From NCBI RefSeq assembly GCF_030124175.1, contig NZ_JASKMT010000034.1, positions 1 through 54,383 on the forward strand: a stretch of DNA of 54,383 bases, read 5' to 3'. A program made the translations under genes and the position numbers. This DNA comes from Streptomyces sp. 549 (GTDB lineage: Bacteria > Actinomycetota > Actinomycetes > Streptomycetales > Streptomycetaceae). Positions 33,581 through 41,935 of this stretch are shown here, piece after piece (the first letter of the stretch is position 1; each line of letters begins with the position of its first letter). Below the pieces are notes generated by a model, which saw only the letters and a program-made list of their open reading frames with translations, made no database searches and had not been told where the DNA came from.

Positions 33581-34029
33581 CCCCCGACGCCGAACCCGCC
33601 CCCCAGCCGGACCCGCCGCGTCCGCCGGCCGCCGCACTGGACCGGATCAACCCCCCGGAACTCGCGCCTCCCGTCGGCTTCACCCATGCGGTCAGCGCCA
33701 CCGGCACCCGCCTGGTGCTGCTGGCCGGTCAGACCGCGCTGGACGGGGCGGGCCGCATAGTCGGCGACGACCTGCCGGCCCAGTTCGAGCGGGCGCTGCA
33801 CAACCTGCTCACCGCGCTCGCCGCCGCGGGCGGCGGCCCGGAGCACCTGGCGCGGGTCACCGTCTACACCACCGACGTGGCCGGCTACCGGCGGAACGCC
33901 GCCGAGTTGGGCCGTGTCTGGCAGCGCGCGGCTGGCCGCCGCTACCCGGCGATGGCCCTCGTCGGTGTCGTCCGCCTCTGGGACGACACCGCGCTGGTGG
34001 AACTCGACGGCATCGCCGTCCTGCCCTGA
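33577..34029 (+). CDS. RidA family protein (enamine/imine deaminase)
   Basis: Protein of 150 residues starting with GTG inside the dehydrogenase stop. After a Pro-rich N-tail of about 28 residues the RidA/YjgF fold is complete: GFTHAVSATGTRLVLLAGQTALDGAG, AQFERALHNLLTALAAAG, ARVTVYTTDVAGYRRNAAEL and YPAMALVGVVRLWDD. The usual substrate-binding Arg of RidA (in the R-x-A motif before the last strand) is not obvious; here it reads YPAMALVGV, so it may belong to another Rid subgroup. It would hydrolyse an amino-substituted enoyl intermediate and release ammonia. Confidence 0.88.
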   Translation: MTPDAEPAPQPDPPRPPAAALDRINPPELAPPVGFTHAVSATGTRLVLLAGQTALDGAGRIVGDDLPAQFERALHNLLTALAAAGGGPEHLARVTVYTTDVAGYRRNAAELGRVWQRAAGRRYPAMALVGVVRLWDDTALVELDGIAVLP

Positions 34030-34086
34030 CCGCCCGCGCCCACCCCGTGTCGATCCCGGGCCCGACCGCGACGACCGGGCACAGCT

Positions 34087-34917
34087 TCACCCCCGGCAGT
34101 CGGGCCCGGCTCCCGACCCGCCCGTGGACCCCGTAGCCAGACTCTGCACCTCCGCGTACCCGGGTACAGGCTGCGGAGGCGCGTCGGTGTGGCCTACCGC
34201 CCAGGCCACGTCCACCGCGCGCTGCAGCGCGGCCCGGGACAGCAGAGACCCGGTGCTGACACGCGCGACGCCCCATTCGGCCAGCTGCGCGGCGGACGGC
34301 CCGCCGGGGGAGTGGAGCACGTTGAGCGGCACCGGGAGTGAGCCGGTCAGAGCCGTGACGGTGTCCTGGTCCTTCACCCCGGGCACGAACAGGCCGTGCG
34401 CGCCGGCCCGCACGTAGCGCTCCGCCCGGTCCAGGGCGGCACGGACGGTGGGCGCGGCGCGCAGCCAGTGGGTGTCGGTGCGCGCGTTGACGAAGACGCC
34501 CGGGGCGGCCTCCCGAACGGCGGTGATCTTGTCCGCGTGCAGTTCGGGGTCGGAGAGTGACCCGTCGGCGCGCCCGTCCTCCAGGTTGACGCCGACCACA
34601 CCCGCGGCGGCCAGCTCCGACACCGTCGCCGCCACCTCGGCCGGGTCGTCGCTGAACCCGCCCTCCACGTCCACACTGACCGGCACCGGCAGTGCGGCCA
34701 GCAGCCTGCCGAGCCGGACCGTGACCTCTCTGGCTGCTCCCGTGCCGTCCGGCAGGCCCGCACCCGCTGCGACGCCCAGGCTGGTGGTGCCTATCGCGGC
34801 GAAACCCCGGCGGTGCAGCGCGGCGGCCGAGGCGTGGTCCCAGGCGCTGGGCAGCAGCAACGGGTGGCCGGGCCGGTGCAGGGCGCGGAACGTCTCAGCT
34901 CGGGACAGGGAGGTCAT
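34087..34917 (-). CDS. isocitrate lyase/phosphoenolpyruvate mutase family protein
   Basis: Protein of 276 residues from ATG 34917; the frame stays open to 35001 but that part is not conserved. TIM barrel of the ICL/PEPM superfamily: LLLPSAWDHASAAALHRRGFAAIGTTS, VPVSVDVEGGFSDDPAEV with the metal-binding Asp/Glu, GVVGVNLEDGRAD, VFVNARTDTHWL and GLFVPGV. The KKCGHY/GKCGH signature Cys of isocitrate lyase is absent, so it is a member of the broader lyase/hydrolase group, likely cleaving a small 2-oxo or methyl-branched acid. It is convergent with ridA; a metabolic link to the cluster is unproven. Confidence 0.82.
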   Translation of the reverse strand: MTSLSRAETFRALHRPGHPLLLPSAWDHASAAALHRRGFAAIGTTSLGVAAGAGLPDGTGAAREVTVRLGRLLAALPVPVSVDVEGGFSDDPAEVAATVSELAAAGVVGVNLEDGRADGSLSDPELHADKITAVREAAPGVFVNARTDTHWLRAAPTVRAALDRAERYVRAGAHGLFVPGVKDQDTVTALTGSLPVPLNVLHSPGGPSAAQLAEWGVARVSTGSLLSRAALQRAVDVAWAVGHTDAPPQPVPGYAEVQSLATGSTGGSGAGPDCRG

Positions 34918-35474
34918 CGGCGGTGCCTTCGGGTCGTCGCGGCATGCTCTGCTGCCCCGATCCTGCCCGCCGCCTCTGACATCGCCCAGGCCACCGCGCA
35001 CCGGCCCGTACCGCCCGCCCCAGCCCGGAACGACTGGGGCAGAAGCATGAACGAGCCCGATCCTGTTCTCGGCGATCGGTGAAATCTACCCCGACCGTAG
35101 TAGACATGTGAGGCGGGCCTGGTTAGGGTTTCCGCGTGCGGCAGCCGGCTCTGCCGGTGGGCCCGGGGTCTCACCCGGGTGGTGCCCCGTCCGGAACGTC
35201 GAACGGGGGCTACCGCACGTATCAGTTCCCGCCCACGCCGAAGAGGAACGAGGAGTGGACGCCATCCGGATCGCCTGAGCGGCGCAGCGTTGCGCTCGGG
35301 TACCGCAGCCCGCCCAGGACGGCGGTCTCGGCCGCGCGACGGTGATCCGGGCACCGCCCGCCCCTGCGGCGGCGGTGCGCAGTACGGACGGCGCGCAGCG
35401 CCGGCAGGCGGCGTCCCCCTCGAGTCCGGTGCCGCACGGCACCGGGCCCTCGACGCGTCCCACCAGAGGTACCA
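34918..35474. other. long intergenic region without a supported gene
   Basis: 557 bases. The first 180 contain the promoter side of the lyase gene and a relatively AT-rich patch (35080-35140: GTGAAATCTACC, GTAGTAGACATGTGAG, GGTTAGGGTTTCC), a reasonable promoter region. From 35220 to 35440 both strands stay open, and the minus-strand frame ending SSFLFGVGGN has a protein-like composition, but I found no start with a ribosome site and no family. Confidence 0.4.
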
Positions 35475-35819
35475 GTGCCCCCCAGGACCCACCAGCAGGC
35501 CGCCGACCCTTTCGACGACGACGACTATCCCGCCTACACCATGGGCCGGGCCGCCGAAATGATCGGTGCCACCCCCGCCTTCCTCCGCGCCATCGGTGAC
35601 GCGCGGCTCATCACTCCGCTGCGCTCGCAGGGCGGACACCGCCGCTACTCGCGCTACCAGCTCCGGATCGCCGCCCGCGCCCGTGAACTCGTGGACGCGG
35701 GAACCCCCGTGGACGCCGCCTGCCGCATCGTCATCCTGGAGGACCAGCTGGAGGAGGCGCTGCGGCTCAACGAGCAGCTGCGCGGGCCTTCCCGTGTCGA
35801 TGCCGAAGCCGACGCCTAA
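35475..35819 (+). CDS. MerR-type helix-turn-helix regulator
   Basis: Protein of 114 residues from GTG 35475. An acidic leader (ADPFDDDDYPAY) is followed by the MerR winged helix: TMGRAAEMIGATPAFLRAIGDARLITPLRSQGGHRRYSRYQL (residues about 22-64 by key positions). A short helix, ILEDQLEEALRLNEQL, ends it. There is no effector domain, so it is a stand-alone DNA binder, similar in size to BldC-like or HspR-like proteins. It precedes the cold-shock gene in the same orientation by 490 bases; regulation of that gene is only a guess. Confidence 0.82.
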   Translation: MPPRTHQQAADPFDDDDYPAYTMGRAAEMIGATPAFLRAIGDARLITPLRSQGGHRRYSRYQLRIAARARELVDAGTPVDAACRIVILEDQLEEALRLNEQLRGPSRVDAEADA

Positions 35820-36044
35820 GGCGACGCGTGGAGCCGGGCCGGCATCCCGCGACTCCTGCGCGAGGGCCTGGCCGCCCGGCGACACGCCCGGCGGTCAGGT
35901 TCCGCCGCTCACCTGTTGCGTCTGGGTTCAGAGCCGCCTGGCAGCCGGGAGTCCGCCGGGCCGCAGGAGCGTGCGGGCCCACCGTTCTGGGCCCGTCGCC
36001 CGTGAACTGCCCTGCGCGTGCATGGATATCTGTCATCGCGCGGG

Positions 36045-36308
36045 TAGAATTCAGACTAATCAGCGGAGAAGATTCTTGTTCCCGCGAGTGGCGTGAGGAA
36101 GCCCACCGCGCTCATCCGCTCTCACCGTGCTACTGTCGATCTCAGTTGCAGTTGTGGTTCCCAAAGACTTCAAGTGCTCGCACCGGTTCTCCATTCCGGT
36201 GGGTGCACTTTTGTATTTCCGGTACTTGTTTCCGGAGGGGGCAATCATCGCGGCGACGCGGAGTCCGCACAGTGCGGTCTCCGGGCACTGCCCCGAAGGA
36301 GAATTGAT
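36045..36308 (+). promoter_or_regulatory. promoter and long structured leader of cspA
   Basis: TAGAAT at 36045-36050 is a good -10 hexamer, giving an mRNA leader of about 250 bases, as in other cold-shock genes. Within it, AAGTGC-TCG-CACCGG pairs with CCGGTG-GGT-GCACTT around a 9-base loop (36172-36210), and TTTTG follows at once, which is the shape of an intrinsic terminator. The leader ends with AAGGAGA 8 bases before the ATG. Position of the transcription start is inferred, not shown. Confidence 0.6.
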
Positions 36309-36512
36309 ATGGCTACCGGTACCGTGAAGTGGTTCAACGCCGAAAAGGGTTTCGGCTTCATCGAGCAGGACGGCGGCGGCGCTGACGTCTTCGCCCACTA
36401 CTCCAACATCGTTGCGCAGGGCTTCCGTGAGCTCCAGGAAGGCCAGAAGGTCAACTTCGACGTCACGCAGGGCCAGAAGGGCCCGCAGGCCGAGAACATC
36501 ACTCCTGCCTGA
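36309..36512 (+). CDS. cold-shock protein (CspA family)
   Basis: Protein of 67 residues, the standard length, starting MATGTVKWFNAEKGFGFIEQ. Both RNA-binding motifs are intact: KGFGFI (RNP1) and DVFAHYSNI (RNP2, usual form VFVHFS; here Ala replaces Val). It is a single OB-fold that melts RNA secondary structure. A perfect 16-bp terminator follows. The next gene is a DEAD-box helicase whose ribosome site is buried in a hairpin, a possible target. Confidence 0.97.
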   Translation: MATGTVKWFNAEKGFGFIEQDGGGADVFAHYSNIVAQGFRELQEGQKVNFDVTQGQKGPQAENITPA

Positions 36513-36531
36513 CGCTGACGCGTAACACAGC

Positions 36532-36577
36532 AGCTGGGGCCCGCACCTTGGGTGCGGGCCCCAGCTCGCTGCTTTTT
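36532..36577 (+). terminator. intrinsic terminator of cspA
   Basis: A perfect 16-bp stem (AGCTGGGGCCCGCACC and complement) with the loop TTG is followed after a short arm by TTTTT at 36573-36577. This is one of very few U-tailed terminators in the window. Confidence 0.95.
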
Positions 36578-36855
36578 GGCCTCCGGAGGGCCGAGGGCCG
36601 CCACGACGGCGGCGACCGGCGGCGCAGCGCGCCGCCCCGCGGCTGGCACGTCTGCGCCCGCCCCGGCCCCGGAGGCCCGGCAGCACGACCGCCCCACACG
36701 GCGCGGTCGGCGCCACTCTCCCTTTCGAACACCGGGCTGCGGCTTGCCGCCCGGCTTCGTTCTTCATTTGTCCGGCTCGTTCTTGCGGCTCCTCTTGCGG
36801 CTCACCACCGCCGAGAGAGTTCCTCGATACGTGCCGCATCGAGGAAAGGTTCTGC
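36578..36855 (+). promoter_or_regulatory. leader of the DEAD-box gene with Shine-Dalgarno hairpin
   Basis: TTCCTCGAT (36820-36828) pairs perfectly with ATCGAGGAA (36838-36846) around a 9-base loop. The 3' arm contains most of the ribosome site GAGGAAAGG (36841-36849), which lies 6 bases before the ATG. The upstream part is C/T-rich (TTCGTTCTTCATTTG, CTTGCGGCTCCTCTTGCGG) with a CTTGCGGCTC direct repeat. Nothing else is recognised in the 280 bases. Confidence 0.7.
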
Positions 36856-38349
36856 ATGAACCGCAGCACTCGCACGAACGACCGCTACTCCCGCACCCGC
36901 TCGGGCGGCTCGTCCGGCTCCGGCCGCAGCCGGTTCGGCGCCCAGCCCCAGAGTCGCTCCGGCGGCTCCGGTCGCTCCGGTGGCTCCAGCCGCTTCGGCC
37001 GGCGCCCGTCCGCCCCGCAGGGTGAGTTCGCTCTCCCGGTGACGACCACGCCCGCACTCGACCCGGTCGCGTCCTTCGCGGACCTGGAGATGCCGGCGGC
37101 GCTGATGAAGACGCTCACCAGCCTCGGCATGGTCGAGCCGTTCCCCATCCAGGCCGCCACGCTGCCCAACTCGCTGGCCGGTCGCGACGTGCTCGGCCGG
37201 GGCCGCACCGGCTCGGGCAAGACGCTCGCCTTCGGCCTGGCGCTGCTCGCCCGGACCGCCGGTCAGCGCGCCGAGCCCCGTCAGCCGCTCGGCCTGGTCC
37301 TCGTGCCCACCCGCGAGCTTGCCCAGCAGGTCACCGACGCGCTCACCCCCTACGCCCGTGCGCTGCACCTGCGGCTCACCACGGTCGTCGGCGGCATGTC
37401 CATCGGCCGCCAGGCCGGTGCGCTGCGCGGTGGCGCCGAGGTCGTCGTGGCCACGCCGGGTCGGCTGAAGGACCTCATCGACCGGGGTGACTGCCGCCTC
37501 AACCAGGTCGCCATCACCGTGCTCGACGAGGCCGACCAGATGGCCGACATGGGCTTCATGCCGCAGGTCACCGCCCTGCTGGACCAGGTGCGCCCGGAGG
37601 GGCAGCGCATGCTGTTCTCGGCCACCCTGGACCGCAACGTGGACCTGCTGGTCCGCCGCTACCTGACCGACCCGGTGGTCCACTCGGTGGACCCCTCCGC
37701 CGGTGCGGTGACCACGATGGAGCACCACGTGCTGCACGTGCACGGCGCCGACAAGCACGCCGTGACCACGGAGATCGCCGCGCGCGACGGCCGGGTGATC
37801 ATGTTCCTGGACACCAAGCACGCGGTGGACCGCCTCACCCGCGACCTGCTCAACTCCGGTGTGCGGGCCTCGGCCCTGCACGGCGGCAAGTCGCAGCCGC
37901 AGCGCACCCGCACGCTGGACCAGTTCAAGAACGGCCTGGTCAACGTGCTGGTCGCCACCAACGTCGCCGCCCGCGGCATCCACGTGGACAACCTGGACCT
38001 GGTCGTCAACGTGGACCCGCCCAGCGACCACAAGGACTACCTCCACCGCGGCGGGCGCACCGCCCGTGCGGGTGAGTCCGGCAGCGTCGTGACGCTGGTC
38101 CTGCCCAACCAGCGCCGCGACATGACGCGCCTCATGATGGACGCGGGCATCACGCCCTCCAGCGCCCAGGTCCGCTCCGGCGAGGCCGAGCTGAGCCGCG
38201 TGACCGGTGCCCGTGCGCCGTCCGGCGTGCCGGTGACCATCACGGTGCCGGTGGCGGACCGCCCCAAGCGCAGCGCCTCCTCCTCGCGGGGCCGGCGCAG
38301 CCGCCCCTCGCAGGCCCGTCGCCGCACCACCGCTACCGGCGCAGCCTGA
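36856..38349 (+). CDS. DEAD-box RNA helicase
   Basis: Protein of 497 residues. Residues 1-55 are a Ser/Gly/Arg-rich RNA-binding tail. The helicase core has the Q motif (FPIQAATLP), motif I GRTGSGKT (115-122), PTREL, TPGRL, DEAD (224-227), SAT (255-257), ARGIHVDNLDLVVNVDPP and HRGGRTARAGESG (motif VI, with small changes from HRxGRTGR). The C-tail is again basic (RSASSSRGRRSRPSQARRR). It unwinds structured RNA, typically at low temperature, consistent with its place behind a cold-shock gene. It faces RNase J, its likely partner in RNA decay. Confidence 0.95.
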   Translation: MNRSTRTNDRYSRTRSGGSSGSGRSRFGAQPQSRSGGSGRSGGSSRFGRRPSAPQGEFALPVTTTPALDPVASFADLEMPAALMKTLTSLGMVEPFPIQAATLPNSLAGRDVLGRGRTGSGKTLAFGLALLARTAGQRAEPRQPLGLVLVPTRELAQQVTDALTPYARALHLRLTTVVGGMSIGRQAGALRGGAEVVVATPGRLKDLIDRGDCRLNQVAITVLDEADQMADMGFMPQVTALLDQVRPEGQRMLFSATLDRNVDLLVRRYLTDPVVHSVDPSAGAVTTMEHHVLHVHGADKHAVTTEIAARDGRVIMFLDTKHAVDRLTRDLLNSGVRASALHGGKSQPQRTRTLDQFKNGLVNVLVATNVAARGIHVDNLDLVVNVDPPSDHKDYLHRGGRTARAGESGSVVTLVLPNQRRDMTRLMMDAGITPSSAQVRSGEAELSRVTGARAPSGVPVTITVPVADRPKRSASSSRGRRSRPSQARRRTTATGAA

Positions 38350-38364
38350 CCAGAGGCTGAGCAG

Positions 38365-38391
38365 CCGCCGCCCGGCACCACCGGGCGGCGG
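38365..38391. terminator. hairpin after the helicase gene
   Basis: CCGCCGCCCGG pairs with CCGGGCGGCGG around CACCA, 15 bases after the helicase stop. It is the first of two strong hairpins between convergent genes. Confidence 0.7.
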
Positions 38392-38409
38392 AACCCGCTC
38401 ACACCACCG

Positions 38410-38452
38410 ACGGCAGACGCCACCGGCCCTGAGGGCCGGTGGCGTCTGCCGT
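38410..38452. terminator. bidirectional terminator between helicase and RNase J genes
   Basis: A perfect 20-bp stem with the 3-base loop TGA, followed by TTT on the plus strand. It lies 22 bases after the RNase J stop on the minus strand and can end both transcripts. Confidence 0.9.
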
Positions 38453-38474
38453 TTCCCGTGGTGCCGTGCGGGAC

Positions 38475-40160
38475 TCAGGCGTCGATGATCACGGGGATGA
38501 TCATCGGGCGGCGGCGGTACGTGCGGAACGCCCAGTTGCCCACCGAGCGGACGATGAGCTGCTCCAGCTGCACCGCGTCGCCCACGCCCTCCTCGGCGGC
38601 CTTGGCCAGCGTCTTCTCGATCACCGGCACCACGCCGGCGAAGGTGTCCTCGCTGTGCACGAAGCCGCGGGCCAGGAAGTCCGGGGGCTCCACCAGGGCG
38701 CCGGTGTCCGCGTCGACGATGGCGACGACGGTGATGACACCCTCCTCCGCGAGGTTGCGGCGGTCCTTCAGCGACGCCTCGGTGGCGCCGCCGACGGTCA
38801 TGCCGTCGACGTAGACGTACCCGGCCGGGACCTTGCCGGTGATGGACGCCCGGCCGTCGACCAGGTCCACCACCACTCCGTCCTCGGCGAGCAGCACGTT
38901 GTCGCGGTCCACGCCGGTGCGGACGGCGAGGTCGCCGTTGGCCTGGAGGTGGCGCCACTCGCCGTGCACGGGCATCACGTGGCGCGGACGCACGATGTTG
39001 TAGCAGTACACCAGCTCGCCCGCGCTGGCGTGGCCCGAGACGTGCACCTTGGCGTTGCCCTTGTGTACGACGTTGGCACCCCAGCGGGTGAGCCCGTTGA
39101 TGACCCGGTAGATGGCGTTCTCGTTGCCGGGGATGAGCGAGCTGGCCAGCAGGACGGTGTCGCCCTTGCCGATGCGGATCATGTGGTCGCGGTTGGCCAT
39201 TCTGGACAGCGCGGCCATCGGCTCACCCTGAGAGCCGGTGCAGACGAGCGCGACCTTCTTCTCCGCGAGCTTGTCGAGCGCCTTGGTGTCCACCACCAGC
39301 CCCTGCGGCACCTTCAGGTAACCAAGATCACGGGCGATGCCCATGTTGCGCACCATCGACCGGCCGACGAACGCCACCTTGCGGCCGTGTTCGTGTGCGG
39401 CGTCCAGCACCTGCTGGATGCGGTGCACATGGCTGGCGAAGCTGGAGACGATCACCCGCCGGGGCGCGGTGCGGAACACCTGCTCGATCGCGGGCACCAG
39501 ATCGCGCTCGGATGTCGTGAAGCCGGGCACCTCCGCGTTGGTCGAGTCGGTGAGGAACAGGTCCACGCCCTCCTCGCCGAGCCGGGCGAAGGCACGCAGG
39601 TCGGTGATGCGCTCGTCCAGCGGGAACTGGTCCATCTTGAAGTCGCCGGTGTGCAGCACCAGCCCGGCCGCGGTGCGCAGCGCGACGGCGAGGCCGTCGG
39701 GAATGGAGTGGTTGACGGCGACGAACTCGCAGTCGAACGGTCCGAAACTGCGGCGGTCGCCCTCCTTGACCTGCACCTTTCGCGGCTTGATGCCGTGTTC
39801 CTTGAGCTTGCCGTCAAGGAAGGCCAGCGTCAGCCTGGAGCCGACCACGGGGATGTCGGCCCGCTCGCGCAGCAGGTAGGGCACACCGCCGATGTGGTCC
39901 TCGTGGCCGTGCGTGAGGACCACGGCGACCACGTCGTCCAGGCGGTCCCTGATGGCGGTGAAGTCGGGGAGGATGACGTCCACCCCGGGCTGGTGCTCCT
40001 CGGGGAACAGCACACCGCAGTCGACGATGAGGAGCTTGCCGTCGTGTTCGAAGACGGTCATGTTGCGACCGATCTCGCCCAGCCCGCCGAGGGGAATGAC
40101 CCGCAGCCCTCCGGCGGGCAGTCGCGGCGGCGGTCCGAGTGTGGGATGGGGATGACTCAT
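38475..40160 (-). CDS. rnj: ribonuclease J
   Basis: Protein of 561 residues, the family's normal length. The metallo-beta-lactamase motif THGHEDHIGG is at residues 83-92, with LHTGDFKMDQFP and SGHASAGEL farther on and the beta-CASP segments TDSTNAE and ALVCTGSQGEPMAALSRMA. It degrades and processes RNA from inside or from the 5' end. In the Streptomyces genomes I know, rnj follows dapA; here the upstream neighbour is a 500-base gap and a P450, so this may be a relocated or second copy. It converges on the DEAD-box gene. Confidence 0.95.
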   Translation of the reverse strand: MSHPHPTLGPPPRLPAGGLRVIPLGGLGEIGRNMTVFEHDGKLLIVDCGVLFPEEHQPGVDVILPDFTAIRDRLDDVVAVVLTHGHEDHIGGVPYLLRERADIPVVGSRLTLAFLDGKLKEHGIKPRKVQVKEGDRRSFGPFDCEFVAVNHSIPDGLAVALRTAAGLVLHTGDFKMDQFPLDERITDLRAFARLGEEGVDLFLTDSTNAEVPGFTTSERDLVPAIEQVFRTAPRRVIVSSFASHVHRIQQVLDAAHEHGRKVAFVGRSMVRNMGIARDLGYLKVPQGLVVDTKALDKLAEKKVALVCTGSQGEPMAALSRMANRDHMIRIGKGDTVLLASSLIPGNENAIYRVINGLTRWGANVVHKGNAKVHVSGHASAGELVYCYNIVRPRHVMPVHGEWRHLQANGDLAVRTGVDRDNVLLAEDGVVVDLVDGRASITGKVPAGYVYVDGMTVGGATEASLKDRRNLAEEGVITVVAIVDADTGALVEPPDFLARGFVHSEDTFAGVVPVIEKTLAKAAEEGVGDAVQLEQLIVRSVGNWAFRTYRRRPMIIPVIIDA

Positions 40161-40687
40161 GCGACGACGCTACCGGAGAGTCCCACCCGTCCCCCACTCC
40201 CCACCTGCACTCGGCGGCACACAGGTCAGCGGGACGGGTGACGCCGCACCGCCACCGGCCTCCCCGCAGCGTGTCCCTCGCGCCGGAAGTCGCACCCCCG
40301 CGGGTGGAACCGGACGCTCCGGCCGCCGGGCCCCAGGGCGGTTTTCGGCCAACGCGGCGGCGGTGCGCGGCCCTCGTCGGCCACCGTGGCCGGAGACGGC
40401 CGCGGCGGCCCGTCACCGTGCGCGGCGTGCGCCGTAGCACGCCGCACCCAGCGGCTTGTCGGAGAAACCATGCCGAACCGCGCGTCTCGGCCCTGCGGCT
40501 GCCGCGTCCCGCAACACCGGCCCGGCCGGGGCGAGCGGCGCGGCCGGGTGGCGTGCGTCCCGGGGGTGGCACCCCGCCCCGCCCGTCCCCGCCGGGGCGT
40601 CACGAGGTCGGCCAGGACGAGGCTGTTTTTGCCATTGAATGATCAATAGCCTGGGGCGCGTTGCCTGATACCGACCGAGGGAGCTCC
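40161..40687. other. long intergenic region with inverted repeat before the P450 gene
   Basis: 527 bases with no supported gene; open frames here are GC-driven. Near the right end an AT-rich patch holds ATTGA-ATGA-TCAAT (40634-40647), a perfect 5-4-5 inverted repeat, followed by TAGCCT and TGATAC (-35/-10-like, spacing 15) and GAGGGAG before the P450 ATG. This looks like a controlled promoter for the P450. Confidence 0.45.
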
Positions 40688-41914
40688 ATGTCCACCGCGC
40701 AACAGGTCCCCGACATACTCTCCCCGGAGTTCGCCGCGAACCCCTATCCGGCCTACCGGATCATGCGCGAGCACGCACCGATGATCTGGCACGAGGCCAC
40801 CAGCAGCTGGATCGTCTCGCGCTACGAGGACGTCGAACGCGTCTTCAAGGACAAGCAGAACGAGTTCACGACCGACAACTACGACTGGCAGGTCGAACCC
40901 GTCCACGGCAAGACGATCCTCCAGCTCAGCGGACGTGAACACGCCGTGCGCCGGGCCCTCGTCGCCCCCGCCTTCCGGGGCAGCGACCTCCAGCAGAAGT
41001 TCCTGCCGGTCATCGAGCGCAACTCGCGGGAACTGGTCGACGCCTTCCGCCACACCGGCGCCGTCGACCTCGTCGAGGACTACGCCACCCGCTTCCCCGT
41101 CAACGTCATCGCAGACATGCTGGGCCTGGACAAGGCCGACCACGCCCGGTTCCACGGCTGGTACACCACCGTCATCGCCTTCCTGGGCAACCTCGCCGGT
41201 GATCCCCAGGTCGCCGCCGCCGGGGAGCGTACCCGCGTCGAGTTCGCCGAGTACATGATCCCCATCATCCAGCAGCGCCGCGACAGCCTGGGCGACGACC
41301 TGCTGTCCACACTCTGCCGCGCCGAGGTCGACGGGGTGCGGATGAGCGACGAGGACATCAAGGCATTCTGCAGCCTGCTGCTCGCGGCGGGCGGCGAGAC
41401 CACCGACAAGGCCATCGCCAGCATCTTCGCCAACCTGCTGACCCATCCCGAGCAGCTCGCCGCCGTACGGGAGGACCGCAGCCTCATCGCCCGCGCCTTC
41501 GCCGAGACGCTGCGGTTCACCCCGCCGGTCCACATGATCATGCGGCAGACGGCCCGCGAGGTGGAGCTGAGCGGCGGCACGATACCCGCGGGCGCCACCG
41601 TCACCTGCCTCATCGGCGCGGCCAACCGGGACGAGCAGCGCTACCGGGACCCGGACCGCTTCGACATCCACCGCGACGACCTGACCACCACCACCGCGTT
41701 CTCCGCAGCCGCCGACCACCTCGCGTTCGCGCTCGGGCGGCACTTCTGCGTCGGTGCCCTGCTGGCCAAGGCCGAGGTCGAGATCGGCGTCGACCAGCTG
41801 CTCGACGCCATGCCCGACCTCCGGCTGGCCCCGGGCTTCGAGCCGACCGAGGAGGGCGTCTTCACCCGCGGCCCGCAGTCCCTGCCGGTCGTGTTCACCC
41901 CCGTCACCTCCTGA
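40688..41914 (+). CDS. cytochrome P450
   Basis: Protein of 408 residues, soluble bacterial type. Oxygen-activating I-helix LLAAGGETTDK (AGGETT 234-239), K-helix ETLR (273-276), and heme loop FALGRHFCVGALLAKAE with the iron-ligand Cys354. All catalytic features are standard. Ferredoxin and reductase genes are not adjacent. It converges on the conservon P450 with a strong hairpin between, so it is not part of that operon; the substrate is unknown. I do not assign a CYP number. Confidence 0.95.
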   Translation: MSTAQQVPDILSPEFAANPYPAYRIMREHAPMIWHEATSSWIVSRYEDVERVFKDKQNEFTTDNYDWQVEPVHGKTILQLSGREHAVRRALVAPAFRGSDLQQKFLPVIERNSRELVDAFRHTGAVDLVEDYATRFPVNVIADMLGLDKADHARFHGWYTTVIAFLGNLAGDPQVAAAGERTRVEFAEYMIPIIQQRRDSLGDDLLSTLCRAEVDGVRMSDEDIKAFCSLLLAAGGETTDKAIASIFANLLTHPEQLAAVREDRSLIARAFAETLRFTPPVHMIMRQTAREVELSGGTIPAGATVTCLIGAANRDEQRYRDPDRFDIHRDDLTTTTAFSAAADHLAFALGRHFCVGALLAKAEVEIGVDQLLDAMPDLRLAPGFEPTEEGVFTRGPQSLPVVFTPVTS

Positions 41915-41935
41915 CGAGCGCCCACCGTCCGGTGC

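Noticed and set aside
35086..35463. Minus-strand frame in the gap before the MerR gene
   Set aside because: Protein-like end (SSFLFGVGGN), but no start with a ribosome site and no family recognised; left as an unresolved intergenic region.
36127..36327. 66-residue frame inside the cspA leader
   Set aside because: Overlaps the terminator-like hairpin and the cspA start in another frame, with no ribosome site; the region is better read as regulatory RNA.
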